Origin: Limnovirga soli | GTDB lineage: Bacteria > Bacteroidota > Bacteroidia > Chitinophagales > Chitinophagaceae | Length of the DNA: 64,000 nucleotides | NCBI RefSeq assembly: GCF_013106755.1 | Contig: NZ_WHPF01000010.1 | Span: 62,001-126,000 of the forward strand | Direction: 5' to 3' | Part shown: one piece after another, positions 8,468-17,814 of the stretch | Position numbering within the stretch: the first letter of the stretch is position 1 | How the letters are laid out: each line of letters starts with the position of its first letter | The notes under the pieces: model-generated | Told to the model about the DNA's origin: nothing | What the model saw: only the letters and a program-made list of their open reading frames with translations | Database searches by the model: none | Position numbers and translations under genes: made by a program

Positions 8468-8572
8468 AACAAATTGACTTTTACGCTTACTACTTTAAAA
8501 GCTTTAACAACTATTTGATACCAATACAGAAGTTTGGTACGTTTCATGCATGCATACATAAACTTCTGTTAC

Positions 8573-9040
8573 ATGAAACCAGTTATTTCCATATTACTAC
8601 TAATAATATGCAGCTATAAAATACAAGCCCAGTCTAATTATAGCAGGGCCATTGGTATAAAAATACCGGGAGGCTTTTCTGTTAGCTACAAACAATTTGT
8701 TGCCGATACAAAAAATTTGGAAGCCCAGGCCACTATTTGGAATAAAGGCTTTAGGGTTAGTGGTTTATATGAATTTAATTATTACAATTTTAATACCGCC
8801 GGACTTAGCTGGTTTGTTGGACCCGGCGCCCACATTGGCTTTTGGAAAGAGGATAGTCCCACGCCCAAAACTGAAAACAGTAAAATTGACATTGGTATAG
8901 ATGGCATTATTGGTCTTGATTACAAAATAAAAAATGCACCCCTTAATATTAGTTTAGATTGGCAACCCGCCATTACATTAATAGGCACTGCCGGTTTTAC
9001 ACCTGCATATGGTGGTGTAGGTATACGTTACACATTTTAA
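8573..9040 (+). CDS. Secreted beta-rich protein, tandem paralogue 1
   Basis: 155 aa from the ATG at 8573, chosen because it begins a signal peptide (MKPVISILLLIICSYKIQAQS); the open frame extends 13 codons further upstream. After cleavage the chain is rich in alternating hydrophobic/aromatic residues and ends in GVGIRYTF with a C-terminal Phe, as in small outer-membrane barrels. About half the residues match the next gene (AIGIK..PG, GPGAHI, GIDGI.GLDYK, N.SLDWQP). Function unknown; no catalytic motif. Confidence 0.82.
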   Translation: MKPVISILLLIICSYKIQAQSNYSRAIGIKIPGGFSVSYKQFVADTKNLEAQATIWNKGFRVSGLYEFNYYNFNTAGLSWFVGPGAHIGFWKEDSPTPKTENSKIDIGIDGIIGLDYKIKNAPLNISLDWQPAITLIGTAGFTPAYGGVGIRYTF

Positions 9041-9073
9041 CCTAGTTTATAAAAAAACACAAAACACAACAAT

Positions 9074-9556
9074 ATGAAGAAAAAGATGATGGTGGCCACC
9101 TTGCTTATTTTATTGGCAGGTATAACAGCACAGGCTCAAAGTACAGGCAGCACTTACAAAACAGCGGTGGGTATTAAATTTTATCCGGGTGCTGTAAGCG
9201 TAAAAAGTTTTATCAAAGAAAATAAAGCCATTGAAGGTTTGGGCTACTTATACAGCGATGGTTTCAGACTTACTGGTTTATATGAAATTCATGGTGATAT
9301 TGAAGGTGTTGACGGACTTAAATGGTATGGTGGCCCCGGCGCTCATATTGCCGCCTGGAACAACAATTGGAAAGACCAGTATCCAACCAGAGATGGAGGC
9401 ATAGCCATTGGTATTGATGGTGTGTTGGGCCTTGATTATAAGTTTAATGGACTGCCCATAAATGTTAGCTTGGATTGGCAGCCATCCTTCAATTTTGTGG
9501 GTTATAATTATTTTGAAGGAGGTTGGGGTGGCCTTGGTATACGCTATACTTTATAA
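9074..9556 (+). CDS. Secreted beta-rich protein, tandem paralogue 2
   Basis: 160 aa with a signal peptide (MKKKMMVATLLILLAGITAQAQS). Paralogue of the gene 33 nt upstream: it shares AVGIKFYPGAVSVK, DGFRLTGLYEI, GGPGAHIAAW, IGIDGVLGLDYKFNGLPIN and the final GLGIRYTL. The pair is probably one transcript from a local duplication. The pattern of beta strands suggests a small outer-membrane barrel or periplasmic beta-sandwich; the role is unknown. Confidence 0.85.
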   Translation: MKKKMMVATLLILLAGITAQAQSTGSTYKTAVGIKFYPGAVSVKSFIKENKAIEGLGYLYSDGFRLTGLYEIHGDIEGVDGLKWYGGPGAHIAAWNNNWKDQYPTRDGGIAIGIDGVLGLDYKFNGLPINVSLDWQPSFNFVGYNYFEGGWGGLGIRYTL

Positions 9557-9567
9557 ATATTTTTTTA

Positions 9568-9617
9568 GCCAGGCTAAATAACAGGTATGGCGCTTTACTT
9601 GCGTCGCACTCTTGTAC
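9568..9617 (-). repeat. Family A intergenic repeat, single arm
   Basis: GCCAGGC (9568-9574), 23 nt ending in GCTTTA, then the full core in reverse (9598-9617). Begins 11 nt after a stop codon. Confidence 0.9.
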
Positions 9618-9688
9618 GTTAAGCAATATGGCAGCAATAAAACATAACACTCCAAAGGGGGTAAGCATACCACATATTAACCCTTTAT

Positions 9689-9735
9689 ACAGCAATAAGC
9701 CATTGTAAAATTACAATGGCTTATTGCTGTTTTAC
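9689..9735 (+). terminator. Long perfect hairpin, terminator-like
   Basis: A 20-bp perfect inverted repeat (left arm 9689-9708, right arm 9711-9730) is followed by only three to four T. It may terminate the paralogue operon; the stem is much longer than usual. Confidence 0.65.
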
Positions 9736-9825
9736 AATATACTTAAAGAAACAATTAACAAACAGCTAAAAAGGATTGTATATTTTTGAATGGAAATGCT
9801 ATTACATAGAATTCAATTATTTGCA

Positions 9826-12681
9826 ATGAGGTATATTATTTTAATGTTTATTTGCTGCATAACAGAGCCTTTATTTTCACAGCAAAACACCTCAGCGAAA
9901 ACCACAACTACCAACATCAATTATTTCGAAGATACCAGTAATTCACCCACCATTGCTAATGAGGTAACACGCACTTATCTGGTTAAAATTACGGAAGGCA
10001 ACAATACATTATTTACAAAACGCTTTAATCAACACATATTAAGGCAAATTGATAAAAACTGGTTTATTGTATCAGCAACCAAAAAAGAGCTAAGTGCTTT
10101 TACCCAAATAAGCACCATTAAAAAAGCAAATAATAACTGGAAGCTAAGTGCTAATCTTAAAACAAATGCCGCAAAAAATGGCAATTACTTCATACAAATT
10201 CATCCGGCTGATAGTTTGGATTTTGAAAATTGGTTGGCGCAACACAAGGCAAGTGCTATTATTTTAAGTCGCTACCCTTCCCTGCAGTTGTACGAAATTA
10301 AAACCTCTGCCGCTTTTGTAAAAGAGCAATTATTGCCTAATGCCTTTGTTGTTTTTATTGATTCGAAACCAAACAAGCCTGTTGAAGAAACTTCAATAAA
10401 TGACTATGATAACAGCGTAAATGCCACCAATTTATTTTTTGCAAAATATCCATCAATAAATGGTGCTGGTTTAACCACATCAGTTAAAGAAAATTTGTTT
10501 GATAGTACCGATATTGATTTTAGTGGAAGGTATCTGCATACCAATTTTGCGGGCAGTCAGCAAACCACCCATGCCAGCATAATGGCCACTTTAATTGGTG
10601 GTGGAGGCAACAGCTTTTTTTCCGGCAAAGGAGTAGCATGGGGTTGCCGTTTATCTTCGGCATCTTTTACCAATTTGCTGCCCGAAAGTAATGCCAGTTA
10701 CCAGCAATATAATATTAGTGTGCAAAACCATTCATATGGGGTTGGGGTTGAAAATTTTTACGGTGCAGATGCTGCCGCCTATGATAAAAGCATGTTGGAT
10801 AACCCAACACTACTACATATATTTTCTGCCGGCAACTCGGGTAGTGCCACGCCAACAGATGGTAATTATGCCGGGCTTGCAGGTTTTGCCAACCTAACAG
10901 GGAGTTTTAAGATGGCTAAAAATATCATAACGGTTGGATCGGTTGATTCATTTTATCAGGTACCGGTTTTAAGTTCAAAAGGCCCGGCCTATGATGGAAG
11001 GATTAAACCGGAACTGGTGGCTTATGGTAACGATGGCAGCTCCGGTGCAGCAGCCATTACTTCTGGCGTGGCGTTGGCCGTACAAAGCGCATATGCCAGT
11101 TTACATAACCAGGTATTACCAGAAAATGCATTGGTAAAAGCTATCCTCATCAACAGCGCCGATGATATATTAACTCCCGGACCGGATTTCTATTCAGGCT
11201 ATGGAAATGTAAATACCTATAAAGCTGTAAAAGACATTTTATCGGGTAATATATTTAATGGTACAATTAGTCAAAATGAAATAATCAATCATTCCATTAG
11301 TATTCCTTCAAATGCCATTAATTTGAAAATTACCCTTGTTTGGAATGATACGGTTGCCAATACAAATGCTTTTACCGCTCTGGTAAACGATGTAGATATC
11401 AGCCTTGAACAAAACAGCAATCAACAGATAAATTACCCATGGGTATTAAATAGCGCTGCAATAACAGATTCTTTATTACTGCCTGCCAAAAATGGAATAG
11501 ACAGCCTTAATACTGTTGAACAAATTTATATTGCAAACCCGCCGACAGGTGATTATATCATACATGTAAAAGGAACCAAAATTGTAACCAACCCACAAGC
11601 CTATTATATAGTATACAGATGGGATACGGCCAATACATTTGAATTTATTTCCCCGGCAAAAGAGGACCACTTTACTGCAGGTTCGGCTGCCATATTTCGC
11701 TGGCAAAGCAATTACAATACCGGTACCACAGGGGTATTGGAATATAAATATACGGGTAGCAATAACTGGCAAACCATTGATGCCGCTGTTAACCTGACAC
11801 AACTTTATTACAAATGGAATACCCCGGATACATTTGCATTGGTAACTGCAAGATGCATTATTGGCAGTTCTATTTATGTTAGCGATACCTTTAATTTTTC
11901 ACGACAATTATACCCGAAAATTGGATTTAGTTGTTCCGACTCTTTAATGATTTATTGGGAAGCCATTAAAGGTATTTCGCAATATGAAGTGCTTAAACTG
12001 GGTAATACTTATTTGTTGGAAGCAGCACTAACCAACGACACCAGTATTATTTTACCAGTTAATTATTTGCAGAATAAATATGTAGCTGTAAGACCGGTAT
12101 TTAGCGCCGGCCATACTGGTGTAAATAGTTATACATTTGATTATAGCACACAAGGTATTGGTTGTTATATCAGCAATTTTTTAGCCGATCTAAACTCCAG
12201 TAATAATGCCAGCTTACAACTGTCACTGGGAACGGTTGTAAATATTAATCATATTGCTTTTGAAGAATTGGGTTTAAATGGATGGGTGAATATTGCCACA
12301 TTAACACAGGTTACCCAGCTGAATAATAGTTTTGAAGACAATACCTTACACAATGGCATTAATACTTATCGTGCTGTTGTTACTTTAAATAATGGCACTG
12401 TTTTGTATAGCAATACCGCTACTGTATACTATTTTGGCAATAATACCATTGTGCTGTTTCCGAACCCGGTGCCACAAAATGGCAAACTGGTAGTATTATC
12501 CAATAATTTTTTGGCAAATGCACTTACTATTTACGATATGATGGGGAAAAAAGTATTACAGGAAACAATAAGCAATTTGCGTCAGGATATTCCCATACAT
12601 AGGCTTGCAAAGGGTATGTATATTGTTCAAATTACCCGAAATGATACCATACTTTATAATGGCAAATTACTGATACAGTAA
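9826..12681 (+). CDS. Secreted S8 (subtilisin-like) serine peptidase with T9SS tail
   Basis: 951 aa from the ATG at 9826 (MRYIILMFICCITEPLFSQ, a signal peptide); an in-frame ATG at 9790 would add 12 residues and cannot be excluded. Counting from 9790, the subtilisin triad is Asp238 (KENLFDSTDID), His261 (QTTHASIMATLIGGGG) and Ser418 (NDGSSGAAAITSG), with oxyanion Asn349 (IFSAGNSG). The triad order and spacing fit Bacteroidota S8 peptidases. Beta-rich domains follow, and the last ~75 residues (LFPNPVPQNGKLVV ... LAKGMYIVQI) are a type A type IX secretion tail, so the enzyme is probably exported to the cell surface or medium. Monocistronic. Confidence 0.92.
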   Translation: MRYIILMFICCITEPLFSQQNTSAKTTTTNINYFEDTSNSPTIANEVTRTYLVKITEGNNTLFTKRFNQHILRQIDKNWFIVSATKKELSAFTQISTIKKANNNWKLSANLKTNAAKNGNYFIQIHPADSLDFENWLAQHKASAIILSRYPSLQLYEIKTSAAFVKEQLLPNAFVVFIDSKPNKPVEETSINDYDNSVNATNLFFAKYPSINGAGLTTSVKENLFDSTDIDFSGRYLHTNFAGSQQTTHASIMATLIGGGGNSFFSGKGVAWGCRLSSASFTNLLPESNASYQQYNISVQNHSYGVGVENFYGADAAAYDKSMLDNPTLLHIFSAGNSGSATPTDGNYAGLAGFANLTGSFKMAKNIITVGSVDSFYQVPVLSSKGPAYDGRIKPELVAYGNDGSSGAAAITSGVALAVQSAYASLHNQVLPENALVKAILINSADDILTPGPDFYSGYGNVNTYKAVKDILSGNIFNGTISQNEIINHSISIPSNAINLKITLVWNDTVANTNAFTALVNDVDISLEQNSNQQINYPWVLNSAAITDSLLLPAKNGIDSLNTVEQIYIANPPTGDYIIHVKGTKIVTNPQAYYIVYRWDTANTFEFISPAKEDHFTAGSAAIFRWQSNYNTGTTGVLEYKYTGSNNWQTIDAAVNLTQLYYKWNTPDTFALVTARCIIGSSIYVSDTFNFSRQLYPKIGFSCSDSLMIYWEAIKGISQYEVLKLGNTYLLEAALTNDTSIILPVNYLQNKYVAVRPVFSAGHTGVNSYTFDYSTQGIGCYISNFLADLNSSNNASLQLSLGTVVNINHIAFEELGLNGWVNIATLTQVTQLNNSFEDNTLHNGINTYRAVVTLNNGTVLYSNTATVYYFGNNTIVLFPNPVPQNGKLVVLSNNFLANALTIYDMMGKKVLQETISNLRQDIPIHRLAKGMYIVQITRNDTILYNGKLLIQ

Positions 12682-12731
12682 AGTATACCCTTCGCTAATA
12701 CTGCAGTTTTTTGCCGATAAAAGAACCGGAG

Positions 12732-12780
12732 GCACAAGAGTGCGACGCAAGGGAAGATGCCAACTTTACTGCTGCCTGGC
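12732..12780 (+). repeat. Family A intergenic repeat, single arm
   Basis: Core GCACAAGAGTGCGACGCAAG (12732-12751), 22 nt, GCCTGGC (12774-12780). Located 50 nt after the peptidase stop. Confidence 0.88.
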
Positions 12781-12811
12781 TAATAATTATCTGTTTAAAA
12801 TCTAATAAAAC

Positions 12812-12840
12812 AAAAGACCCGTAAAAATACGGGTCTTTTA
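12812..12840. terminator. Bidirectional terminator
   Basis: AAAAGACCCGTA/TACGGGTCTTTT with a 4-nt loop; serves the peptidase on plus and possibly the convergent gtrA-like gene. In the remaining 12841-13073 I see nothing. Confidence 0.88.
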
Positions 12841-13073
12841 AACTTCATAGGATTGTGGTAGGTTTTGTCTTTAGGATACGGATGGTCGCTTTCTAAGGGT
12901 AAAGGGTTGAATACTGTTTGCTTTTATTAACACTGTAAAATTACAGCCGCACCCAAACTATGGATGTAGTAATGCGATTAAAGATGATTTATAAAATGTA
13001 CTTTTTTAGTGTAGAATATTTTCTACATCATAACCATTCGCTGCTTTTTGGCAGGTATATAACAATAGCAATT

Positions 13074-13625
13074 TTATACTTTAGCTGACTTGAAAGAGAA
13101 AAAGCGTTGTGCCAGATAGCTGAATGTGATTACAAATACAGAGGTAATCATATTGGCAGGCGTAGGATACCAGCCAAAAACCTCGATAAATAATTTTAGT
13201 AATATATACTTTAATAGAATAGCGCCGGCTACAGTTACAAAATAGCGGAAAAGTTGGATACCTTTTTTTATTTCAGATTCGGGGAAAACAACATAACGGC
13301 TTAAATAAAAACCAATGGGGAAGGTAAACCAGATAGAAAACAGGTATTCCGCTGCTATATAGGGCTTTAAAGCAAAAAAACCAAGGTCTACTGCCGGCTT
13401 TAGAAAAATGAAATTATTGGCAATAAAGTACAGAAATATACCAAAAGCCGTATTGCCCCCACCACAGGCTGCATACCTGAAAGTTTGCAGCGGCATGATT
13501 TTTTTGAACGGAGGATAGAAAATATCCACCACCTGCAAAATGGTTTTCTTTAGCCAGAAATGCAATTTGATCATAAACGGCGGCGAAGGTAATTGTTTAA
13601 ATGATTTTATGTTGTTAAAAGCCAA
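13074..13625 (-). CDS. GtrA-like membrane protein
   Basis: 183 aa from the ATG at 13625; an internal ATG at 13574 (MIKLHFWLKK) is an equally possible start. Four hydrophobic segments (about residues 50-72, 85-108, 125-145 and 158-178) follow a basic N-terminus, and FRYAACGGGNTAFGIFLY with the C-terminal SYLAQRFFSF match the GtrA/DPMS family. GtrA proteins are thought to move lipid-linked sugars or to support glycosyltransferases. No glycosyltransferase is adjacent; the gene is divergent from argS with 84 nt between start codons. Confidence 0.85.
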   Translation of the reverse strand: MAFNNIKSFKQLPSPPFMIKLHFWLKKTILQVVDIFYPPFKKIMPLQTFRYAACGGGNTAFGIFLYFIANNFIFLKPAVDLGFFALKPYIAAEYLFSIWFTFPIGFYLSRYVVFPESEIKKGIQLFRYFVTVAGAILLKYILLKLFIEVFGWYPTPANMITSVFVITFSYLAQRFFSFKSAKV

Positions 13626-13683
13626 AGCCGGGTTTATACCACATTGAATTGGGTTTTAGCAATGCTGCCAAATTGCTTTTCTG

Positions 13684-13691
13684 TATTTTTG
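13684..13691 (+). promoter_or_regulatory. -7 promoter box of argS
   Basis: TATTTTTG fits TAnnTTTG and lies 19 nt upstream of the chosen ATG (13710). It also argues against the upstream ATG at 13644, which lies before the box. Confidence 0.5.
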
Positions 13692-13709
13692 CCACCCAAA
13701 TTAATTAAG

Positions 13710-15485
13710 ATGAGTGTTGTTGATTTTATAAAAGAGGCTGCAGCAGCTGCAATTAAGGATATTTATCAGGTTGATATCAATCCTGAACAAATTACCGTAA
13801 ATGCCACAAAACCAGAATTTGAAGGCGATTATACCATTGTATTGTTTGCGCTAATAAAACAATTACGCCAATCTCCCGAGGCCATTGGTAATGATATTGG
13901 CAAGCATTTAGTAACCCAACAACCTAACCTCTTTAGCAGCTTTAATATTATAAAAGGGTTTTTAAACCTCGAAATTGCTAACCATTTCTGGTTATCTTTT
14001 TTAAATAGAGAGTACCCAAATAGTCAATATGGAATACAACCATCCAACGGTAAAAAAGTAATGGTGGAATATTCATCCCCCAATACCAACAAGCCGCTGC
14101 ACCTTGGGCATTTACGCAATAATTTTCTGGGCTGGAGCATTGCAGCCATATTAAAAGCCAACGGCTGCGAGGTTATAAAGACCTGTATTGTAAACGATCG
14201 CGGTATTCATATTTGTAAAAGTATGATTGCCTGGCAGCTTTTTGGCAATGGGGCCACACCACAATCTACCCAAATGAAAGGAGACCATTTTGTTGGTGAC
14301 TACTATGTAAAATTCAACGATGTTTATAAACAGCAAATAGAAGAATTAACTGCCGGTGGCATGACCAAAGAACTGGCCGAAAAAGAAGCGCCTATTTTTA
14401 AGGCTGCCCAACAAATGCTGATTGATTGGGAAGCAGGCAAACCCGAAATAATGCATTTATGGAAAACCATGAATGAATGGGTATACGAGGGTTTTGGTGC
14501 CACCTACCAAAAAATAGGCAGCGATTTTGACAAAACCTACTATGAAAGTGAAACCTATTTATTGGGTAAAGATTTGGTAGAATCTGGCCTGGCCAAAAAG
14601 GTATTTGAACAGGAAGCAGATGGCAGTGTGTGGATTGACCTAACGGCAGATGGACTTGACAGAAAAATAGTAAGAAGAAGAGACGGCACATCAGTATATA
14701 TGACACAGGATATTGGCCTTGCCGTAAACAAATACGAGGAGTTTAAATGCGACCAAAGCATTTATGTGGTGGGCGATGAACAGAATTACCATTTTAAAGT
14801 ATTGAAACTGATTTGCCAAAAACTGGGCTTACCCTCTGCTGATGGTATAGACCATTTAAGCTATGGCATGGTAGAATTACCTACCGGTAAAATGAAAAGC
14901 CGTGAAGGTACCGTTGTAGATGCCGATGATATAGTAGAAGAAATGATTAGCATTTCTAAAGCTAAAACAGAGGAACTGGGCAAGGTAAAAGACTTTACCA
15001 GCGATGAATTAACTGAGCTATACAATACCATTGGCCTTGGTGCCTTAAAATTCTTTTTGCTAAGGGTTGATCCTAAACGTAAAATGATTTTCAACCCGGA
15101 GGAAAGTATAGATTTTCATGGTTTTACCGGGCCATTTATACAGTACACCCATGCCAGAATAAAGAGCATTTTGCGTAAACTGGACGCTACTGTACCTCAA
15201 CCCGCGGCCGGTATATTATTGCCATTGGAAAAGCAGGTTATTGCACAACTTGAACAATTTAATTCAGTAATTGCAGAAGCGGCGGCAGAGCAAGACCCTT
15301 CTAAACTGGCTATTTATATTTTTAATCTGGCCAAGACATTTAACTCATTTTATACTGAGCATTCTATTGCCAATGCCGAAAGCAACGAAAAGCAACACCT
15401 GCGTAAACACATTGCACAACTCACTGCGTATACCATTAAAAATGGTATGCAATTACTGGGCATTCAGGTGCCGGAACGAATGTAA
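13710..15485 (+). CDS. argS: Arginyl-tRNA synthetase
   Basis: Class I aminoacyl-tRNA synthetase charging tRNA-Arg. 591 aa from the ATG at 13710, which gives MSVVDFIKEAAAAAI, a normal ArgRS start. Visible are the N-terminal Add-1 domain, the HIGH motif in its HLGH form (SSPNTNKPLHLGHLRN, near residue 127), the variant KMSKS loop GKMKSREGTVV (near residue 395) and the C-terminal DALR anticodon-binding domain with GPFIQYTHARIKSILRK. Followed by an inverted pair of family A repeats and convergent with the sulfatase gene. Confidence 0.97.
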   Translation: MSVVDFIKEAAAAAIKDIYQVDINPEQITVNATKPEFEGDYTIVLFALIKQLRQSPEAIGNDIGKHLVTQQPNLFSSFNIIKGFLNLEIANHFWLSFLNREYPNSQYGIQPSNGKKVMVEYSSPNTNKPLHLGHLRNNFLGWSIAAILKANGCEVIKTCIVNDRGIHICKSMIAWQLFGNGATPQSTQMKGDHFVGDYYVKFNDVYKQQIEELTAGGMTKELAEKEAPIFKAAQQMLIDWEAGKPEIMHLWKTMNEWVYEGFGATYQKIGSDFDKTYYESETYLLGKDLVESGLAKKVFEQEADGSVWIDLTADGLDRKIVRRRDGTSVYMTQDIGLAVNKYEEFKCDQSIYVVGDEQNYHFKVLKLICQKLGLPSADGIDHLSYGMVELPTGKMKSREGTVVDADDIVEEMISISKAKTEELGKVKDFTSDELTELYNTIGLGALKFFLLRVDPKRKMIFNPEESIDFHGFTGPFIQYTHARIKSILRKLDATVPQPAAGILLPLEKQVIAQLEQFNSVIAEAAAEQDPSKLAIYIFNLAKTFNSFYTEHSIANAESNEKQHLRKHIAQLTAYTIKNGMQLLGIQVPERM

Positions 15486-15523
15486 AATGCTTGTATTACT
15501 ATTTATGCAGTAGTATGTTTTGG

Positions 15524-15763
15524 GCCAGGCAATAAGTTTTCATGGCAGCTTTACTTGCGTCGCACACTTGTACAACAGCACTTGCAGCAGCTTTTAACAG
15601 CCAACTGCATTTGGTGTTTACAAACTGTTTGTGAACAGCGCCAGATAGCCATTACAAACAATCTAACTGAGCAAACAATCCTAATTGTATTAGCTGCTGC
15701 ATAGCATTACCATAGCACAAACCTGCGACGCAAGTAAAGCCAATTTGCTACCTACTGCCGGGT
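15524..15763. repeat. Family A intergenic repeat, inverted pair
   Basis: Left arm: GCCAGGC (15524-15530), 23 nt, reverse core (15554-15573, variant ACACTTGTAC). Right arm: a diverged core GCACAAACCTGCGACGCAAG (15715-15734), TAAAGC, GCCGGGT (15757-15763). The pair fills the gap between the convergent argS and sulfatase genes; no other terminator is visible there. Confidence 0.88.
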
Positions 15764-15799
15764 AAATAAATAGGCTTATTATTAGCTCTTGCTATTAAT

Positions 15800-17710
15800 T
15801 TATTTACTTAGCCACTGTATATTAAACAGGTTTAACTGCTGCCTGAAACTATCAATTAACGCAGGTGATGTAGCCGAAATAAGATTATGTTTTTCGTACA
15901 AATCATTGGTTAGGCTGTACAATTCTTCGGTGTGTGTTTTACCATTGTATATGTATTTTATCAAAGCACTATCGCTGCGCAACATTACTGCATAATAATC
16001 TCCCATCTGATGATACGAATATTTTTTTACCGTTCCATTTAGCAGCGAACAGCCTTCCCAGCTTGCAGGTATGGGCAAACCCAGCCGGTCTACAATGGTG
16101 GGCGCTATATCCAGAGCAGTGGCATATTTCAGCTGATGATATTGTACACTATCACTATCGTAAATAAGCAAGGGTGTTAAAATATGATCGGTATATACAT
16201 TTTTGGTATGGCCGTAAATGCCTCTTTCTCCAAGTGCCTCGCCATGATCTGCGGTAACAATTACTATGCTATTTTGTAAATAACCCTTTTGCTGTAAGGT
16301 GTTAAAAATATTGCGAATAAAATAATCGGCCTGCAAAATACCATTGTCGTAATTATTGGTATATTCTACTCTATTCTTATTATGACGGCAGGGTGTAAAT
16401 TGCTGAAAAGCCGCATATTTTTTGCCTGTAAAGTGTGCTGAGTTTAAATGAATCTGAAAAAAAGAAGGGTTGTTTTGATAGTTTTTTACCAAACCTAATC
16501 CCTCAAAAATAATACTATCATCATTGCGGGTATAACGTCTTGCGCCAGACCCATCCAGGTAAACGTTAAACAGGGTATCGTTGCCATAAAAAGATTTAAG
16601 ATCGTAATAATTGGTATGATCGCCTGATATTAAAAAATTAATCTCGTACCCTTTATCACGCAACAGATCCTGAATTGAAAAATTAGAGTGCCCTATATGG
16701 CTCCATATTTTTGAGCGCTCTATACCCAAAATACCTGCAAATGAGGCACCTGCCGCTGAAAAGCAAATATTTGCCTTTTGCAAATGGCCATTGTTGTACA
16801 TGCTATCTAAAAAGGGACTGGTTTTTCTACCATAACCATACATGCTCAGGTGGTCGGCCCTAAGTGCATCTACAATAATAATTACTACGTTCTTTTTTTT
16901 GAATTGATTTGTATCCGGATAATTTTTTCTTATGCTAATATCTTCCTCACCCTGTTGCAGGGTTTGGTTTTGATAAATAGTTCTGTCGGTGAGTAACACC
17001 CTGCTAGCAGGCTCTTCCAGGTACTGCATCCTAAGTATGCATTTTTCTCCATAACCCTCTGCAATAACCATTGCTACAAGTATACAGGCAAAACAAGAAA
17101 TCAATGTAGTTAGCTGTAACCTGTTTGAAGAATGCCTCCATATTTTTATGTATTTAGTGGCATAATAAAATGGCGTTGCAAACAATTCAGCACACCAGCG
17201 TAAGGTTGCCACCATAATCAGGCAGGGAACACCAAACAATGCAGCATACACCCAAACAGCACTATAAGATGTGTTACTAATTAAGGCATCCATATTTTTT
17301 AGATAGGACCAAAAAAGTAGCATCGTAAATGGTCTTGAATTATACTCCTGCCCAATAAAAGCCAGTATATAAACAAAATAAAGTAGGATGGTAACACTGG
17401 CCCAGCAAAAAGCCATTGCATGTTGTAAAGCAATGCTATTAACCGACGAAAAACAGGCAAGCAAGCTTCCCGTTATAATTATACAGCCATACATGCTCAC
17501 CACAAAAGCTACATGCCAGCAAAGCATAAATGGCGGACATTGAATATATTGTTGATAAGCAAATGCAACAATACCAGCCAGCAGTAAATGCCCAATAAAA
17601 AAAGGAAGAAATAATTTTTGTGGATGGTAATTAAATGCAGGCATAATTGTAAAAACGGGCAAACCCTCTGTAAACAAAGCTAATATTTCTATGCACTTAA
17701 AAACAAACAT
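15800..17710 (-). CDS. Membrane-anchored sulfatase / phosphoglycol or phosphoethanolamine transferase-like protein
   Basis: 636 aa from 17710; a start at 17644 (MPAFNYHPQKLF) gives 614 aa and is also plausible. About five or six membrane helices fill residues 30-225, followed by an alkaline-phosphatase-fold domain. This has NVVIIIVDALRADHLSMYGYG (metal-binding Asp; only part is quoted as a motif), FSAAGASFAGILG at the nucleophile position and VTADHGEALGERG. There is no C/S-x-P-x-R sulfatase signature, so the family resembles LtaS/EptA-type membrane transferases more than true arylsulfatases. Substrate unknown; probably modifies an envelope glycan or lipid. Confidence 0.82.
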   Translation of the reverse strand: MFVFKCIEILALFTEGLPVFTIMPAFNYHPQKLFLPFFIGHLLLAGIVAFAYQQYIQCPPFMLCWHVAFVVSMYGCIIITGSLLACFSSVNSIALQHAMAFCWASVTILLYFVYILAFIGQEYNSRPFTMLLFWSYLKNMDALISNTSYSAVWVYAALFGVPCLIMVATLRWCAELFATPFYYATKYIKIWRHSSNRLQLTTLISCFACILVAMVIAEGYGEKCILRMQYLEEPASRVLLTDRTIYQNQTLQQGEEDISIRKNYPDTNQFKKKNVVIIIVDALRADHLSMYGYGRKTSPFLDSMYNNGHLQKANICFSAAGASFAGILGIERSKIWSHIGHSNFSIQDLLRDKGYEINFLISGDHTNYYDLKSFYGNDTLFNVYLDGSGARRYTRNDDSIIFEGLGLVKNYQNNPSFFQIHLNSAHFTGKKYAAFQQFTPCRHNKNRVEYTNNYDNGILQADYFIRNIFNTLQQKGYLQNSIVIVTADHGEALGERGIYGHTKNVYTDHILTPLLIYDSDSVQYHQLKYATALDIAPTIVDRLGLPIPASWEGCSLLNGTVKKYSYHQMGDYYAVMLRSDSALIKYIYNGKTHTEELYSLTNDLYEKHNLISATSPALIDSFRQQLNLFNIQWLSK

Positions 17711-17728
17711 GTAAAAGCCAATGTATGA

Positions 17729-17776
17729 ACCTGGCTAAAAACATGGTGCGGCTTTACTTGCGTCGCACACTTGTAC
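17729..17776 (-). repeat. Family A intergenic repeat, single arm
   Basis: ACCTGGC (17729-17735), 21 nt ending in GCTTTA, reverse core (17757-17776, ACACTTGTAC variant). Lies between the start of the sulfatase gene and the end of the nitrilase gene, both on the minus strand. Confidence 0.88.
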
Positions 17777-17814
17777 GGTTAGATACTTTATGCAGCAAAA
17801 CAACAGCCTGCAGG

